Shown here in pieces: positions 16,962 through 25,965 of a DNA stretch of 64,000 bases. The stretch comes from Labilithrix luteola. GTDB taxonomy: Bacteria > Myxococcota_A > Polyangia > Polyangiales > Polyangiaceae. The first letter of the stretch is position 1, and each line of letters opens with the position of its first letter. The notes beneath the pieces were generated by a model. The model did no database searches, had not been told where the DNA came from, and saw only the letters and a list, made by a program, of their open reading frames with translations. The position numbers and the translations under genes were made by a program. The DNA lies in assembly GCF_001263205.1 (NCBI RefSeq), contig NZ_CP012333.1, forward strand, positions 11,885,501-11,949,500. Reading direction: 5' to 3'.

Positions 16962-17256
16962 TCGAACCTCGTGCCCCCCAATCGCAGGCCACGCAGTATA
17001 CGGGCCCGTTGGCCGAACGCCGCCCAAACGGAAGCCGAAAACGTCTCGCGACCGTCTGTGAAGTTTCGTGAAGTACCGATGGCACCGAGGCGTCCAAACG
17101 TGGCGTACTCGTTTCGTTGCAGTCACGCTGCACGCCCTCACGACGGAGAAGGATGCCGACCACGGCACCTGCGGATGCCGGTCTCGACCACGTCGCAGAG
17201 CGGAAGCGTGGGGTTTGGGGGTTGCTCTGCCAGTAGACCTCTGAAAGAGGTTGGGC
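16962..17256. other. Intergenic region between divergent genes
   Basis: 295 bases. I see only a 7-base inverted repeat, GCAGAGC at 17195-17201 and GCTCTGC at 17224-17230, just before the Shine-Dalgarno of the plus gene, and no convincing -35/-10 pair. Confidence 0.5.
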
Positions 17257-18783
17257 ATGCGAACGACGCGCTCCGTGCTCGCTCCCGTCGGCATCCTCTG
17301 CTCATTCCTCTGCTCCGGCACAGCCATCGTCGCCGGTTGGGGATGCTCGTCGAGCGATCCGGCGTCGACGAGTCCGAACGCGGCGGAAGCCGACACGAGG
17401 CCGCCCACGCCCGCCGAGTGGGACCGCACGGTGACGCGTCCCGACGAAGCGACGGCCGCGGCATCGCGTGCATCCTGCACATTCAAGCGAGGCGCCCTTC
17501 CCGACGAGACGCTCGGAACGATGGTCCCGACAGGCAAGGACATCCCGATCGAGACGATCGTGGTCCTCATGCAGGAGAACCGCTCGTTCGATCACTACTT
17601 CAGCGGCTTCGGCAAGTACGCGGGTCGCACCGACGTCGAGGTCGCCGCGCCCGACGCGACGAATCCGGAGCGCACCGGCCCTGCATCGAGCGTTCTCCAT
17701 ACGCGCGAGCGCGCCGGACACATGTGCTTCCTCGATACGAACCACGAGTGGAGCGGCAGCCACCTCCAGTACAACGACGGCAAGAACGACGGGTTCTTCG
17801 AGTCGAACAGCGACTTCAAGGGCGAGACCATGCCCAACCCGGAGGAGGCCATGCGCACGGGCGATCGTGCGCTCTGGTGGTACGACGAGACGGAGCTGCC
17901 CTTCTACTACGCGCTCGCCAAGGAGTTCGGCATCGGCGACCACTACCACTGCTCGCTGCTCGGCCCGACGTGGCCGAATCGCATGTACCTCTTCGCAGCT
18001 ACGAGCTTCGGTCGCGCAGCGAACTTTTTCCCGAACCTCGACGCGTCTCCCTTCCCCGCCGTCGATGCCTTCGTGCTCGACGAGCTCGACAAGCGACACG
18101 TCGATTGGAAGCTGTACACCGCCGGTGGACCGCCCGGCATCTCGACATCGCTCGGCGTCGCGGTCTCGACGCGTTGGAACCGGAGCGTCACGTTCACGAT
18201 CGAGGAATTCTTCGCCGACGCGCAGGCCGGCAGGCTACCGCCGGTCGTCTACGTCGACCCGAACTTCCTCAAGACGGGTGATCCTGCCGGTGACGACGAG
18301 CATCCGCCGGCCGACGTCCAGGTCGGTCAGAACTTCGTCGCACGAATCGTGAACGCGCTCATGAAGAGCCCTCAATGGGGCAAGCTCGCGCTCTTTCTCA
18401 CGTACGACGAGCACGGCGGGCTCTACGATCACGTCCCGCCGCCGAGCGCGTGCGCGCCCGACGACAAGTCGCCCGTGAACACCAAGGACGTGCCCGAAGA
18501 AGGGGCGTTCGATCGCTACGGGTTCCGCGTGCCGTTCCTCGTCGTCTCACCTTACGCGAAACGTGGCTACGTGGGCCACGGCGTCTACGACCACACGAGC
18601 ATCCTGCGCTTCATCGAAGCCAAACACCGCTTGCCGGCGCTTACCTCGCGCGACGCGAACGCCGCCATTCCGGTCGAGTTCTTCGATTTCGCGAGCCCGC
18701 CGAACCTTTCGGTTCCAGCTCTCCCCGAGGCCGTCATCGACCAGGGCGAGCTCGAGTTCTGCCAGCAGCAGTTCGCGAAGTAG
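17257..18783 (+). CDS. Phospholipase C / acid phosphatase-like phosphoesterase, exported
   Basis: 508 residues from ATG 17257; AAGAGG lies 6 bases upstream, so the TTG at 17251 is not needed. The N terminus is an export signal with a cysteine run (VAGWGCSSS) that could be lipidated although the lipobox is poor (Trp before Gly-Cys). The bacterial phosphoesterase family signature is clear: IETIVVLMQENRSFDHYFSG near residue 95 (metal and substrate ligands), HLQYNDGKNDGF, FGIGDHYHCSLLGPTWPNRM, FLTYDEHGGLYDHVPPPSA, and DRYGFRVPFLVVSPYAKRG with a late VYDHTSILRFIEAK. The family hydrolyses phospholipids or phosphomonoesters outside the cytoplasm. Followed at 62 bases by adenine deaminase, which seems unrelated. 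Confidence 0.92.
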   Translation: MRTTRSVLAPVGILCSFLCSGTAIVAGWGCSSSDPASTSPNAAEADTRPPTPAEWDRTVTRPDEATAAASRASCTFKRGALPDETLGTMVPTGKDIPIETIVVLMQENRSFDHYFSGFGKYAGRTDVEVAAPDATNPERTGPASSVLHTRERAGHMCFLDTNHEWSGSHLQYNDGKNDGFFESNSDFKGETMPNPEEAMRTGDRALWWYDETELPFYYALAKEFGIGDHYHCSLLGPTWPNRMYLFAATSFGRAANFFPNLDASPFPAVDAFVLDELDKRHVDWKLYTAGGPPGISTSLGVAVSTRWNRSVTFTIEEFFADAQAGRLPPVVYVDPNFLKTGDPAGDDEHPPADVQVGQNFVARIVNALMKSPQWGKLALFLTYDEHGGLYDHVPPPSACAPDDKSPVNTKDVPEEGAFDRYGFRVPFLVVSPYAKRGYVGHGVYDHTSILRFIEAKHRLPALTSRDANAAIPVEFFDFASPPNLSVPALPEAVIDQGELEFCQQQFAK

Positions 18784-18832
18784 CCGGCGATTCACGTGCG
18801 CTCGCGCGGCGCGCGCCGGAGCGGAGTGGTGG

Positions 18833-18838
18833 TACGCT
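18833..18838 (+). promoter_or_regulatory. TAnnnT box (TACGCT) before 18845
   Basis: TACGCT, 6 bases before the ATG of ade; no Shine-Dalgarno sequence is present between box and start. Confidence 0.4.
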
Positions 18839-18844
18839 CGGACG

Positions 18845-20572
18845 ATGCCGGCCTCCTCCATTCTCGACCGCGTCCGTCGTCGCCTTCGTGCAGCGCAAGG
18901 TCAGGAGGATTGCGACCTCGTCCTGCGCAACGTTCGCTACCTCGACGTGTTCTCGTGCACGTTCGTCCGCGGTGACGTCGCCATCACCGACGGCGTGATC
19001 GTCGGGCTCGAACCTGGTCTTCGCGCCAAGCGCGAGCTGGACGGCAAAGGCGCCCACGTGGTGCCCGGCTTCATCGACGCGCACGTACATCTCGAGAGCT
19101 CGCTTCTCGTGCCTTCGAGCTTCCAGCGCGCCGTGCTCCCGCGTGGAACCACCTCGGCCATCTGCGATCCGCACGAGCTCGCCAACGTGCAGGGCGTGCC
19201 AGGTATTCGATACTTCCTCGACGCCGCGTCGCGCATGAACGCGGACGGCTTCTCGCCCGGGCTCGATCTGCGCGTGATGCTGAGTTCGTGCGTTCCCGCG
19301 ACCACGTTCGAAACCAACGGCGCCGGCACGCTCGACGCAACCGCGCTCGCTCCGCTCCTCGATGCTCCGAAGGCGCTTGGCTTGGCGGAGGTCATGAACG
19401 TGCCCGGCGTGCTCTCCGGCGATCCACTCGTTCTCGACAAGATCGCGGCGTTCGACGGGCGACCGCTCGATGGTCACGCGCCGCTCGTCTCCGGCAACGC
19501 GCTCTCGGCGTACGCATGCGCCGGCATCACGAGCTGCCACGAGAGCTCCGAGCTCGGCGAGGCCGCGGAGAAGCTCCGCAAAGGCATCGCCGTGTGGATT
19601 CGGGAAGGAAGCGTGGCGAAGGATCTCGACGCGCTCGTGCCCCTGCTCACGCTCGCGACCTCGACGAGCATTGGCTTCTGCACCGACGATCGGAACCCAC
19701 TGGACATCGCGCGCGAGGGCCACATCGACTACCTCGTCCGATCGGCCATCGGCAAAGGCGTCGCCCCCGAGGTTGCGTTCCGAGCCGCTTCGTGGAGCGT
19801 GGCACGCCATTACGGGCTCGCGGGACCTGCACGCAACGGCCTCCGCGTCGGCGCCGTCGCGCCGGGGTACCGCGCCGACCTCCTCGTCCTCGACGACGTC
19901 GCCACGTGCAGCATTCGCGACGTCCTCGTTGCGGGCTCGCTCGTACGCGAGATCGAGCTTCCGCGCGAGAAGACCGAGGCTCCGCCGAACACGATCCGCG
20001 CATCGATCCCCGAGACGAAAGACCTCGAAGGACCGTCGGGCATGGTTCACGTCATCGGCGTTCGCGAAGGCCGAATCCTCACCGATCGCCACGTTCTCCG
20101 CAGTGATGCACCGGGCGTACGACGACTGTCGGTCCTCGAACGCCACGGCCACGGGAGCAAACCTGCGAACGGTTACGTGCTCGGCTTCGGCGAGCTCCGT
20201 GGCGCTATCGCCTCGAGCGTGGGCCACGACAGCCACAACCTCTGCGTGGTCGGTGACGCGACCAGCGACATGCGCGTTGCCCTCGCCGCTCTGCAGAAGA
20301 CTGGCGGCGGCTTCTGCGTCGTGCGCGACGGCAACGTGCTCGCCCAGCTCGCGCTTCCGCTGGGCGGTCTCATGTCTCTCGAAGAGCCCGAGACGATCGC
20401 GCGCACACTCGAGGAGCTCCACGCCGCGAGTCGTTCGATCGGCTGCGCACTTCCCGAGCCGTTCCTGCAGCTCGCGTTCCTGAGCCTCCCGGTCATTCCG
20501 AGCTTGAAGCTCACCGACCGTGGACTGATGGACGTCGACGCCTTCCGGCTCATCGACGTGCGGGCTGCGTGA
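18845..20572 (+). CDS. ade: Adenine deaminase
   Basis: 575 residues from ATG 18845, the usual family length (560-600). It converts adenine to hypoxanthine in purine salvage. Amidohydrolase features: metal site GFIDAHVHLESSLL (about 74-87), FQRAVLPRGTTSAICDPHELANVQG, EVMNVPGVL (carboxylated/acid ligand region), GNALSAYACAGITSCHESSE, and STSIGFCTDDRNPLDIAREGHIDYLVR. The C-terminal adenine-deaminase domain contains SSVGHDSHNLCVVGDATSDM and LPLGGLMS. Cytoplasmic. The upstream frame to 18563 runs back through the phosphoesterase gene and is discarded. Confidence 0.96.
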   Translation: MPASSILDRVRRRLRAAQGQEDCDLVLRNVRYLDVFSCTFVRGDVAITDGVIVGLEPGLRAKRELDGKGAHVVPGFIDAHVHLESSLLVPSSFQRAVLPRGTTSAICDPHELANVQGVPGIRYFLDAASRMNADGFSPGLDLRVMLSSCVPATTFETNGAGTLDATALAPLLDAPKALGLAEVMNVPGVLSGDPLVLDKIAAFDGRPLDGHAPLVSGNALSAYACAGITSCHESSELGEAAEKLRKGIAVWIREGSVAKDLDALVPLLTLATSTSIGFCTDDRNPLDIAREGHIDYLVRSAIGKGVAPEVAFRAASWSVARHYGLAGPARNGLRVGAVAPGYRADLLVLDDVATCSIRDVLVAGSLVREIELPREKTEAPPNTIRASIPETKDLEGPSGMVHVIGVREGRILTDRHVLRSDAPGVRRLSVLERHGHGSKPANGYVLGFGELRGAIASSVGHDSHNLCVVGDATSDMRVALAALQKTGGGFCVVRDGNVLAQLALPLGGLMSLEEPETIARTLEELHAASRSIGCALPEPFLQLAFLSLPVIPSLKLTDRGLMDVDAFRLIDVRAA

Positions 20573-20646
20573 TTGACGCGCCGCGCGTTCCCGACGCTCG
20601 AAGGCGCCCAGTGCTCGTTCTCGAACACTTCGCGCGCGCGTGACGG

Positions 20647-20652
20647 TAGGAT
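20647..20652 (+). promoter_or_regulatory. TAnnnT box (TAGGAT) before 20659
   Basis: TAGGAT, 6 bases before the GTG. Confidence 0.4.
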
Positions 20653-20658
20653 GGCGCT

Positions 20659-21204
20659 GTGGGAACACGCACGCTGATTCTGCTCCGGCACGGTCAATAC
20701 GAAGCGGACGCCGGCGGCATCCTCACGGCGCTCGGTCGCGAACAGGCGCGGGTCTCGGGTGAGTACCTCGCGAACCTACGATTCGATGCCGTCTGGTCCA
20801 GCACCCTCCCGAGGGCACGCGAGACGGCAGGCATCGTGGCGAAGGAGATCGCCATCGACGCGGAGCGCGTGAGGCACGTCGGGGTCCTTCGCGAGGGCAT
20901 GTACACGAAGATCGAGGGCTACGAAATTCCCGCCAACGAGCGGCGCGAAGATCGCGCCCGTGCCGACGCCGCGTACGAGAAGTTCTTTCGCAAGAGCCGG
21001 ACCGATCGGACCGAACTCCTCGTTTGCCACGGAAACCTCATCCGCTATTTGCTTTGCCGCGCGCTCCGCACGTCCGTGGACAAGTGGATCAAGATGACGA
21101 GCACGCATTGCGGGATCTCCCGCGTGCTCATCCGACCAAGCGGCGCCGTGCGGGTCGTGTCGTACAACGAGCATTCGCACTTGCCTCCGAAGCTGGTGAC
21201 TTGA
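20659..21204 (+). CDS. Histidine phosphatase family protein (phosphoglycerate mutase-like)
   Basis: 181 residues from GTG 20659. The branch-1 histidine phosphatase signature LILLRHGQYEADAGG (catalytic His in RHG) opens the protein; the second active-site elements are STLPRARETA, an acid in LREGMYTKIEG, and the second His in LLVCHGNLIRYLLCRAL. The C terminus HSHLPPKLVT resembles PGAM5-type phosphatases more than glycolytic phosphoglycerate mutase, so a protein or small-molecule phosphatase is more likely. No signal peptide. It is followed by the SUKH-like/HEAT gene after 37 bases, possibly co-transcribed. Confidence 0.9.
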   Translation: MGTRTLILLRHGQYEADAGGILTALGREQARVSGEYLANLRFDAVWSSTLPRARETAGIVAKEIAIDAERVRHVGVLREGMYTKIEGYEIPANERREDRARADAAYEKFFRKSRTDRTELLVCHGNLIRYLLCRALRTSVDKWIKMTSTHCGISRVLIRPSGAVRVVSYNEHSHLPPKLVT

Positions 21205-21241
21205 CCGAACGTCACTTCGCGTCGATTCTCCATGGCCGATC

Positions 21242-23809
21242 GTGGGTTCGAGCTGGATGCTCCCGGCGGCCGGTGCCCCGTCGCAGTTTCTCGTGCGCGG
21301 GTTCGGACGGCTCCTCGCGCGCCTGGGCGAAAGCCCTCGGCGCGGACGGAGACGTGCGTCCTTCGACGTAGCCTTGCCGGCGGATCTCGCCGCGTTCATG
21401 GCGGCGGTGGGCGCCACCGACGGCATCGGCAACTATCTCCCGCCCGCCGTGCGCGGCACGAAGCGCACGGCCACACGTCGCACGCCCCGTCCGAATGCAT
21501 GGGTCAAGCTCGTCACTGCCGCACGTCGTGGTGCGTCAGGACGCGCCCACCTCCTTGCTTGGATGGCCGGCGCAATCCCTTTCGGCACGACGAAGTCGGG
21601 TGAGCTTTGGCTCTACGTCATCGGCGATGCCGCAAGCCCGGCCCGAGGGATCGTCGGCTCCGTTCATCCCGAAGAGCCTGCCGCGCCGAAGCTCGCGGTT
21701 CGCGATCTGTCGTCGTTCGCACTCTTGCGCGCGCTCGAACACGGCGTTGCGCAAGGTGATCACGAAGGTCGTGCGGCCGAGGCGCGTAAGCGCGTGCCCG
21801 CTCCTGGCGTCGCCGAACAGGAGGCCGTTCGCGCCGCCTTCGAACGCGCACGCGCCGTGCTCGATCTCGTTTGCGGTGACGACGCCTCCGTGAGGAGCGC
21901 CGCGAGGAAGCTCGCTCTCCGCCCCCTCGACGTTCCGCACGCGCATGGCGTATCGCGTCTTCCCGAACCTCCGCCCACGCGTCCCTCCAAGAACGTGCGG
22001 CGCGCGAAGAGCGTAAAGCGCAAGAGTAGTGCGCACGAAGACCGTACGGCCCCGCTCGCCCTGGGGAGCATCGTCGAAGCATTCTTCCGTTACGAGGAGC
22101 GCGATTTCGAGGCCACGCTCGTGGCTCACGCAAGCTCGAGCGATCCATTGGTTCGCGATGCCGTCGCCACGCTCGAAGACGCGATTGGCCGAGGGCGCAC
22201 CGCACTCGCGCGCGAGCTGAAACGACGGCGCGAGATGGCCCGGCGGGCGGCTCGCGCGGAGCAGAAGCGACCGAAGGCCGACGCGACGTCGCGCATGGAT
22301 CTCACGCGGCGCATCCTCGACCACCTCGATGCTTCGCAGCCACGGCTCGATCCCGTGGCGGTGAACGACGAGCGTGAAGAGAACCTGCTCGCCCTCGCGG
22401 AGATGGGCGACCCGGAGATCGTTCCCGTGCTCGTCGCTCGCGCGGTGACCGGCGACAAGAACGCCGTCGACATGCTCGGCGCGCTCGGCGATCGACGTGC
22501 GGTCCCGCAGCTCGTCACGCTCCTCGCTCGCGAGCCACAGGCGTCGCGGCAGTTCGACGTGGCGGTCGTGCGCGCGCTCGCTGCACTCGGTGACAAGCAA
22601 GCCGCCGCGCCCCTCCGCGATCTCTTGTCGAAGAGCCCGATGCCGAGCTGGCGAGAAGGCCTCGCGCTCGGCGCCCTCGTGCGCGAAGTGGTCGTCGCGC
22701 TCGGCACCCTTCGAGACGAGCAGGCGCGCCAGCCGCTCCTCGAAGTCCTCGACGAACGCGGGCAGGAGTACCGCGCCATCGTTCCCAGCGCCACGTGGGC
22801 GCTCGGTCGCCTCCGCGATCTCCCGGCGCTCGGAGCGCTCGAGCGGTTGCTCTGTTCACCGAAAGATCTGGTCACGCCAGAGACCCTCTGGGCCGCCGGC
22901 GAGATCGGCTCTGCTCACCCGACGGCGCAGGCGCGCGCGCTCGCGCTCCTCGACAACATGCCGGGGCTCGAGCCTGGCGCCGAGATGGTGCGCCTCGCCG
23001 CGCTCACGAAGATCCTGCACGGGCTCCCGAACGAGGCGCCTCGACCCGACGACCTGAGGCGCACGCTCGAACGCGCGCTCTGGGAGCCGGCCTTCCGCCG
23101 CGAGGAAACCTCTCGACGGCGAACGTGGGCCCTGCAATCGCTCGAAGAGCTCGCAGTACTTCCCGCGAAGCGCGGAGACGCAGCGGCACGCGAGCGGAGG
23201 CACGCGCTCTTCCTCGGTCACGAGGCTATTCGCTACTTCGTCACGCGCGATGATCACCGTGTGCGCAAGGCCGCAGAGTCGGCCTTCACCGCGCTCGGCG
23301 TTCAAGTCCCGCAGACGCGCCGTTATTACTCGTTCGTGCTCGAAGACCTCGAACGACGCGGCGGCCTCGATGCGCTCCACGACGCCCTACGCGATCCGCT
23401 CGGAGTTTTCCGCCACAACGTCGCGACGCGCCTCTCGGCCATCGGCCACGCGTCGTCGGTGCGTCCGCTCGCCGAAGCCACGGCACGCCTCTTCGCCGAG
23501 CCGCCCACGTCGACGTACGAATACGACGACGCTCCCTCGCATCTCGTCGCCTTCGTGCGCGCCCTCGCGCGGCTCAACCAGCCCGAGGGCAACGACGTCC
23601 TCATCGAAGGGCTTCGCACCGGAAACCACCACGTGCGCGCGGTCGTCGCCGAGAACGCGCCCGAGGATCCGCGTTTCGTCCCCGAGCTGATGGCCATGCT
23701 CGGCGATCCACGGAGTTTCCTGCGTTCACGCGCCGAGCGGTCGCTCGCCACGCTGGGCGTGGACCGTCACTCGAGTGACCGGCCCCCCGTGCGCATCGTC
23801 GAAGTCTGA
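21242..23809 (+). CDS. Large HEAT-repeat protein with SUKH/SMI1-like N-terminal domain
   Basis: 855 residues from GTG 21242; a later ATG six codons in is possible. About 45-165 has the layout of a SUKH (SMI1/KNR4) domain: ALPADLAAFMAAVGATDGIG, GAIPFGTTKSGELWLYVIGD, RGIVGSVHPEEPA and DLSSFALLRALE. A basic linker follows (about 235-265, RAKSVKRKSS), then from about 275 to the end repeated helical pairs of HEAT type (EMGDPEIVPVLVARAV, ALGDRRAVPQLVTLLA, ALGDKQAAAPLRDLL, AIGHASSVRPLAEATA). Such solenoids bind proteins; SUKH domains are known in toxin-immunity and other recognition roles. No enzymatic motif, signal or membrane segment. Function inferred as a cytoplasmic scaffold; the SUKH call is by eye. 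Confidence 0.85.
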   Translation: MGSSWMLPAAGAPSQFLVRGFGRLLARLGESPRRGRRRASFDVALPADLAAFMAAVGATDGIGNYLPPAVRGTKRTATRRTPRPNAWVKLVTAARRGASGRAHLLAWMAGAIPFGTTKSGELWLYVIGDAASPARGIVGSVHPEEPAAPKLAVRDLSSFALLRALEHGVAQGDHEGRAAEARKRVPAPGVAEQEAVRAAFERARAVLDLVCGDDASVRSAARKLALRPLDVPHAHGVSRLPEPPPTRPSKNVRRAKSVKRKSSAHEDRTAPLALGSIVEAFFRYEERDFEATLVAHASSSDPLVRDAVATLEDAIGRGRTALARELKRRREMARRAARAEQKRPKADATSRMDLTRRILDHLDASQPRLDPVAVNDEREENLLALAEMGDPEIVPVLVARAVTGDKNAVDMLGALGDRRAVPQLVTLLAREPQASRQFDVAVVRALAALGDKQAAAPLRDLLSKSPMPSWREGLALGALVREVVVALGTLRDEQARQPLLEVLDERGQEYRAIVPSATWALGRLRDLPALGALERLLCSPKDLVTPETLWAAGEIGSAHPTAQARALALLDNMPGLEPGAEMVRLAALTKILHGLPNEAPRPDDLRRTLERALWEPAFRREETSRRRTWALQSLEELAVLPAKRGDAAARERRHALFLGHEAIRYFVTRDDHRVRKAAESAFTALGVQVPQTRRYYSFVLEDLERRGGLDALHDALRDPLGVFRHNVATRLSAIGHASSVRPLAEATARLFAEPPTSTYEYDDAPSHLVAFVRALARLNQPEGNDVLIEGLRTGNHHVRAVVAENAPEDPRFVPELMAMLGDPRSFLRSRAERSLATLGVDRHSSDRPPVRIVEV

Positions 23810-23880
23810 GGTCGAGCTCGCTTCCGGATCGCATCCCGCGGGCACGCATTCCACGGTACGTTGGGCTCGGAGGCGAACGC

Positions 23881-24828
23881 ATGACGACCACGAGCACGGC
23901 GGGTGCGCGCGAACTTGCCAATCCCGAACGCCGTGGCGACGGCTTTCTCCATCGCACGATCAACGTCGGCGAGGTGCGGCTCCACGTGGCCGAAGCGCGT
24001 CCTGAAGGCATCGCGAGCGATCGGCCCGTGCCCGACGAGGTTCCGCTCGTCGTCTTCCTCCATGGCTTCCCGGAGTTCTGGTGGTCGTGGCGCAAGCAGC
24101 TCCGGGCCTTCGCCGAGGCGGGCTACTGGGCCATCGCTCCCGACCTCCGCGGCTTCAACGAATCGGAGAAGCCCAAGGGCGTGAGCGCGTACGAAGTGGA
24201 GCGGCTCGCCGGCGACGTGGCCGGCATGCTCCGCGCGCTCGGTCGGAAGAAAGCCATCGTCGTCGGCCACGATTGGGGTGCAGTCGTCGCGTGGTTCGTG
24301 GCGCAGCTCCATCCCGAGATGGTCGAGCGACTCGCCATCCTCAACGTCCCCCATCCGCTGCAGATGACGCGCGGCCTCCGCCGACCGGCGCAGCTCCTGA
24401 AGAGCTGGTACATGTTCTTCTTCCAGCTGCCCCGCATTCCCGAGCGGCTCACCGCGCGCAACGACTTCGCCTTCGTTCGCAAGACCTTCGCCGCGGATGG
24501 GATTCCGGCGGAGGACATCGAGCACTACGTCGACGCGGCGCGCGTGCCCGGCGCGCTCACGGGCGCGATGAACTACTACCGCGCAGCGATTCGGCGCGTC
24601 GTGATGGGCCGCGTTCCCAAGACGATTCGCATCGACGTTCCCGTGCTCGTCATCTGGGGCGACGAAGATCGGTATCTCGGCAAGGAAATGGCCGAGCCGC
24701 CCGAGCGTTGGGTCACGAACGCGAGAGTGGTCCATATCCCGGGTGCTTCGCATTGGGTCCAATCGGTCGCCAGCGCCAGGGTCAACGAGCTCCTCCTCGG
24801 CTTCGCCGCCGAACGCCGTCGGCACTGA
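23881..24828 (+). CDS. Alpha/beta hydrolase, epoxide hydrolase-like
   Basis: 315 residues from ATG 23881, with GGAGG 8 bases upstream. Classic epoxide-hydrolase/haloalkane-dehalogenase features: oxyanion motif FLHGFPEFWWSWR (about 60-72), nucleophile elbow VVGHDWGAVVAW with Asp as nucleophile, cap domain at about 160-235 with NYYRAAIRR (a Tyr suited to ring opening), acid in VIWGDEDRYLG and catalytic His in GASHWVQ. The substrate is not determined. No export signal. It stands between the HEAT-repeat gene and the TerB operon, with separate spacing (71 and 79 bases). Confidence 0.93.
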   Translation: MTTTSTAGARELANPERRGDGFLHRTINVGEVRLHVAEARPEGIASDRPVPDEVPLVVFLHGFPEFWWSWRKQLRAFAEAGYWAIAPDLRGFNESEKPKGVSAYEVERLAGDVAGMLRALGRKKAIVVGHDWGAVVAWFVAQLHPEMVERLAILNVPHPLQMTRGLRRPAQLLKSWYMFFFQLPRIPERLTARNDFAFVRKTFAADGIPAEDIEHYVDAARVPGALTGAMNYYRAAIRRVVMGRVPKTIRIDVPVLVIWGDEDRYLGKEMAEPPERWVTNARVVHIPGASHWVQSVASARVNELLLGFAAERRRH

Positions 24829-24907
24829 AGCAAGACGCCACGGACCGCTAAAAAGCAGCGTGAAGCCAAGCAGCGCGCCCGCGGGTTCGGTACCATCCTT
24901 CGAGAGC

Positions 24908-25555
24908 ATGTCCCTGGGTCCTGCCGTCGAGCTCTCGAGCGATTGCGCTGCATGCGGCCTCGAGTCGGGTGTCATCGAGCTCTACGACGCGCTCTCGCCC
25001 GCCACGCGCTTCGGACTGCCCGTCGTCACCCGCTGCAAACTCTGCAGCATCACGCACGAGGCCCAGTTCGATCGCGAGCCCGCGCGCCCCATGCGCGAGA
25101 TCCCAGCGAACTTGTGCCCGGCGTGCCTGAGCGAGCTCGGGCCTCGGGCGCTCGACGCACACGTGTGTCCATCGTGCGGCGCATCCGCCAAGCTCTTGGA
25201 GACGGCGGCGAGCACGGATCTCTCCAGCGAAGCGGCTCTCGCCCAGGCCCTCGATGCATGGGCCGAACGAGCCATGTTTCCGTCGCGCGACGCTCTGCTC
25301 GTGGCCACGTTCTGCGATCCCGACTTCGGCGCGCTGCTCGCGCGAATTCGACTGCGCGCGCGCCTCGAAGTCCTGGCCGACCCGTTCGGGCCCGCCCCCA
25401 TGCGCCCCGCGGCCACGACGACGATCGCCAGCACGGTCGAAGAAGTGCCCGTCGCGGTCGTGCCATCGATCCCCCCGCCCCCCTTGATCCCCCCGCCCCC
25501 CTCGATCCCCCCGCCCCCTCGGCGCCGCCGCGTGCCATCGTCTATCCGCTCGTGA
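24908..25555 (+). CDS. Zinc-ribbon protein with Pro-rich tail; frame-broken from its TerB-like domain
   Basis: 215 residues from ATG 24908. Two zinc-ribbon-like clusters are seen: CAAC (about 15-18) with CKLC (about 43-46), and CPAC (about 67-70) with CPSC (about 84-87). A helical part follows (about 95-150), then a Pro-rich linker that ends abruptly in RRRRVPSSIRS. The linker is coded by three copies of an 18-bp C-rich repeat, the third short of one C. Adding that base would run the frame into the TerB-like segment at 25552-25965 and give one protein of about 352 residues. As it stands, the stop overlaps a GTG as GTGA. Slippage-based switching, a real mutation or a base-calling error are all possible. 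Confidence 0.75.
   Translation: MSLGPAVELSSDCAACGLESGVIELYDALSPATRFGLPVVTRCKLCSITHEAQFDREPARPMREIPANLCPACLSELGPRALDAHVCPSCGASAKLLETAASTDLSSEAALAQALDAWAERAMFPSRDALLVATFCDPDFGALLARIRLRARLEVLADPFGPAPMRPAATTTIASTVEEVPVAVVPSIPPPPLIPPPPSIPPPPRRRRVPSSIRS
25469..25521 (+). repeat. Three tandem 18-bp C-rich repeats, third copy lacking one C
   Basis: Copies at 25469-25486, 25487-25504 (18 bases each: AT, six C, G, six C, three more) and 25505-25521 (17 bases: only five C after the G). The missing base is exactly what breaks the frame between the two domains. Confidence 0.9.
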
Positions 25556-25965
25556 GCGTCATCGCCGCCGACGGCGAAATTCATCCGGCCGAGCGGGCGC
25601 TCATCGATCGATTCCTCGTCAACGAAGGTCTCGCGCCGCTCGCCGATCACGAGTTCGCCGTCCACCACCCGTCGGCCGTCGCCCACCTCGTGCCCGTCGC
25701 CAGGCGTCGCGATGTCGTCCAGCTCATGTGCGAGACGGCGGCGGTCGACGGCATGCCCGACGAAAGCGAACGGCGCGTCATCCGCGCCTATGCCGCGGCG
25801 TGGGACGTGCCCGACGAGATCGTGGAATTCTGGCTCTGGGGCTACGAGAACATGAACACGTCGCTCGTCAGACAGCTCTGGATGAAACTTCGACGCTTCG
25901 TCCTTTCGGCTCGCTGGGGTGACCCCACCGAACCGACCTTCGCCACCAAGGAATCCGGCGTATGA
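25552..25965 (+). CDS. TerB-like domain (tellurite-resistance TerB fold), second part of the split gene
   Basis: 137 residues if the GTG at 25552 is a genuine start; that would cut into the first helix (reading back gives PPRAIVYPLVSVIAADGE). The segment is a TerB-type all-helical domain: VIAADGEIHPAERALIDRFL with the characteristic acidic A-A-D-G-E loop and a second copy of the motif, CETAAVDGMPDESERRVIRA. TerB-fold proteins bind metal ions near membranes and stress complexes. It is read best as the C-terminal domain of the zinc-ribbon protein at 24908. The stop overlaps the MoxR start as ATGA, tying it to the operon. Confidence 0.7.
   Translation: MSVIAADGEIHPAERALIDRFLVNEGLAPLADHEFAVHHPSAVAHLVPVARRRDVVQLMCETAAVDGMPDESERRVIRAYAAAWDVPDEIVEFWLWGYENMNTSLVRQLWMKLRRFVLSARWGDPTEPTFATKESGV

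Noticed and set aside
18734..20668. Minus-strand open frame of 644 codons opposite adenine deaminase
   Set aside because: No domain; ade on the plus strand is full length with all metal ligands.
25552..25965. TerB-like segment as an ordinary independent gene
   Set aside because: The GTG start removes part of the first helix, and the in-frame sequence before it continues the same Pro-rich linker; a split gene explains it better.
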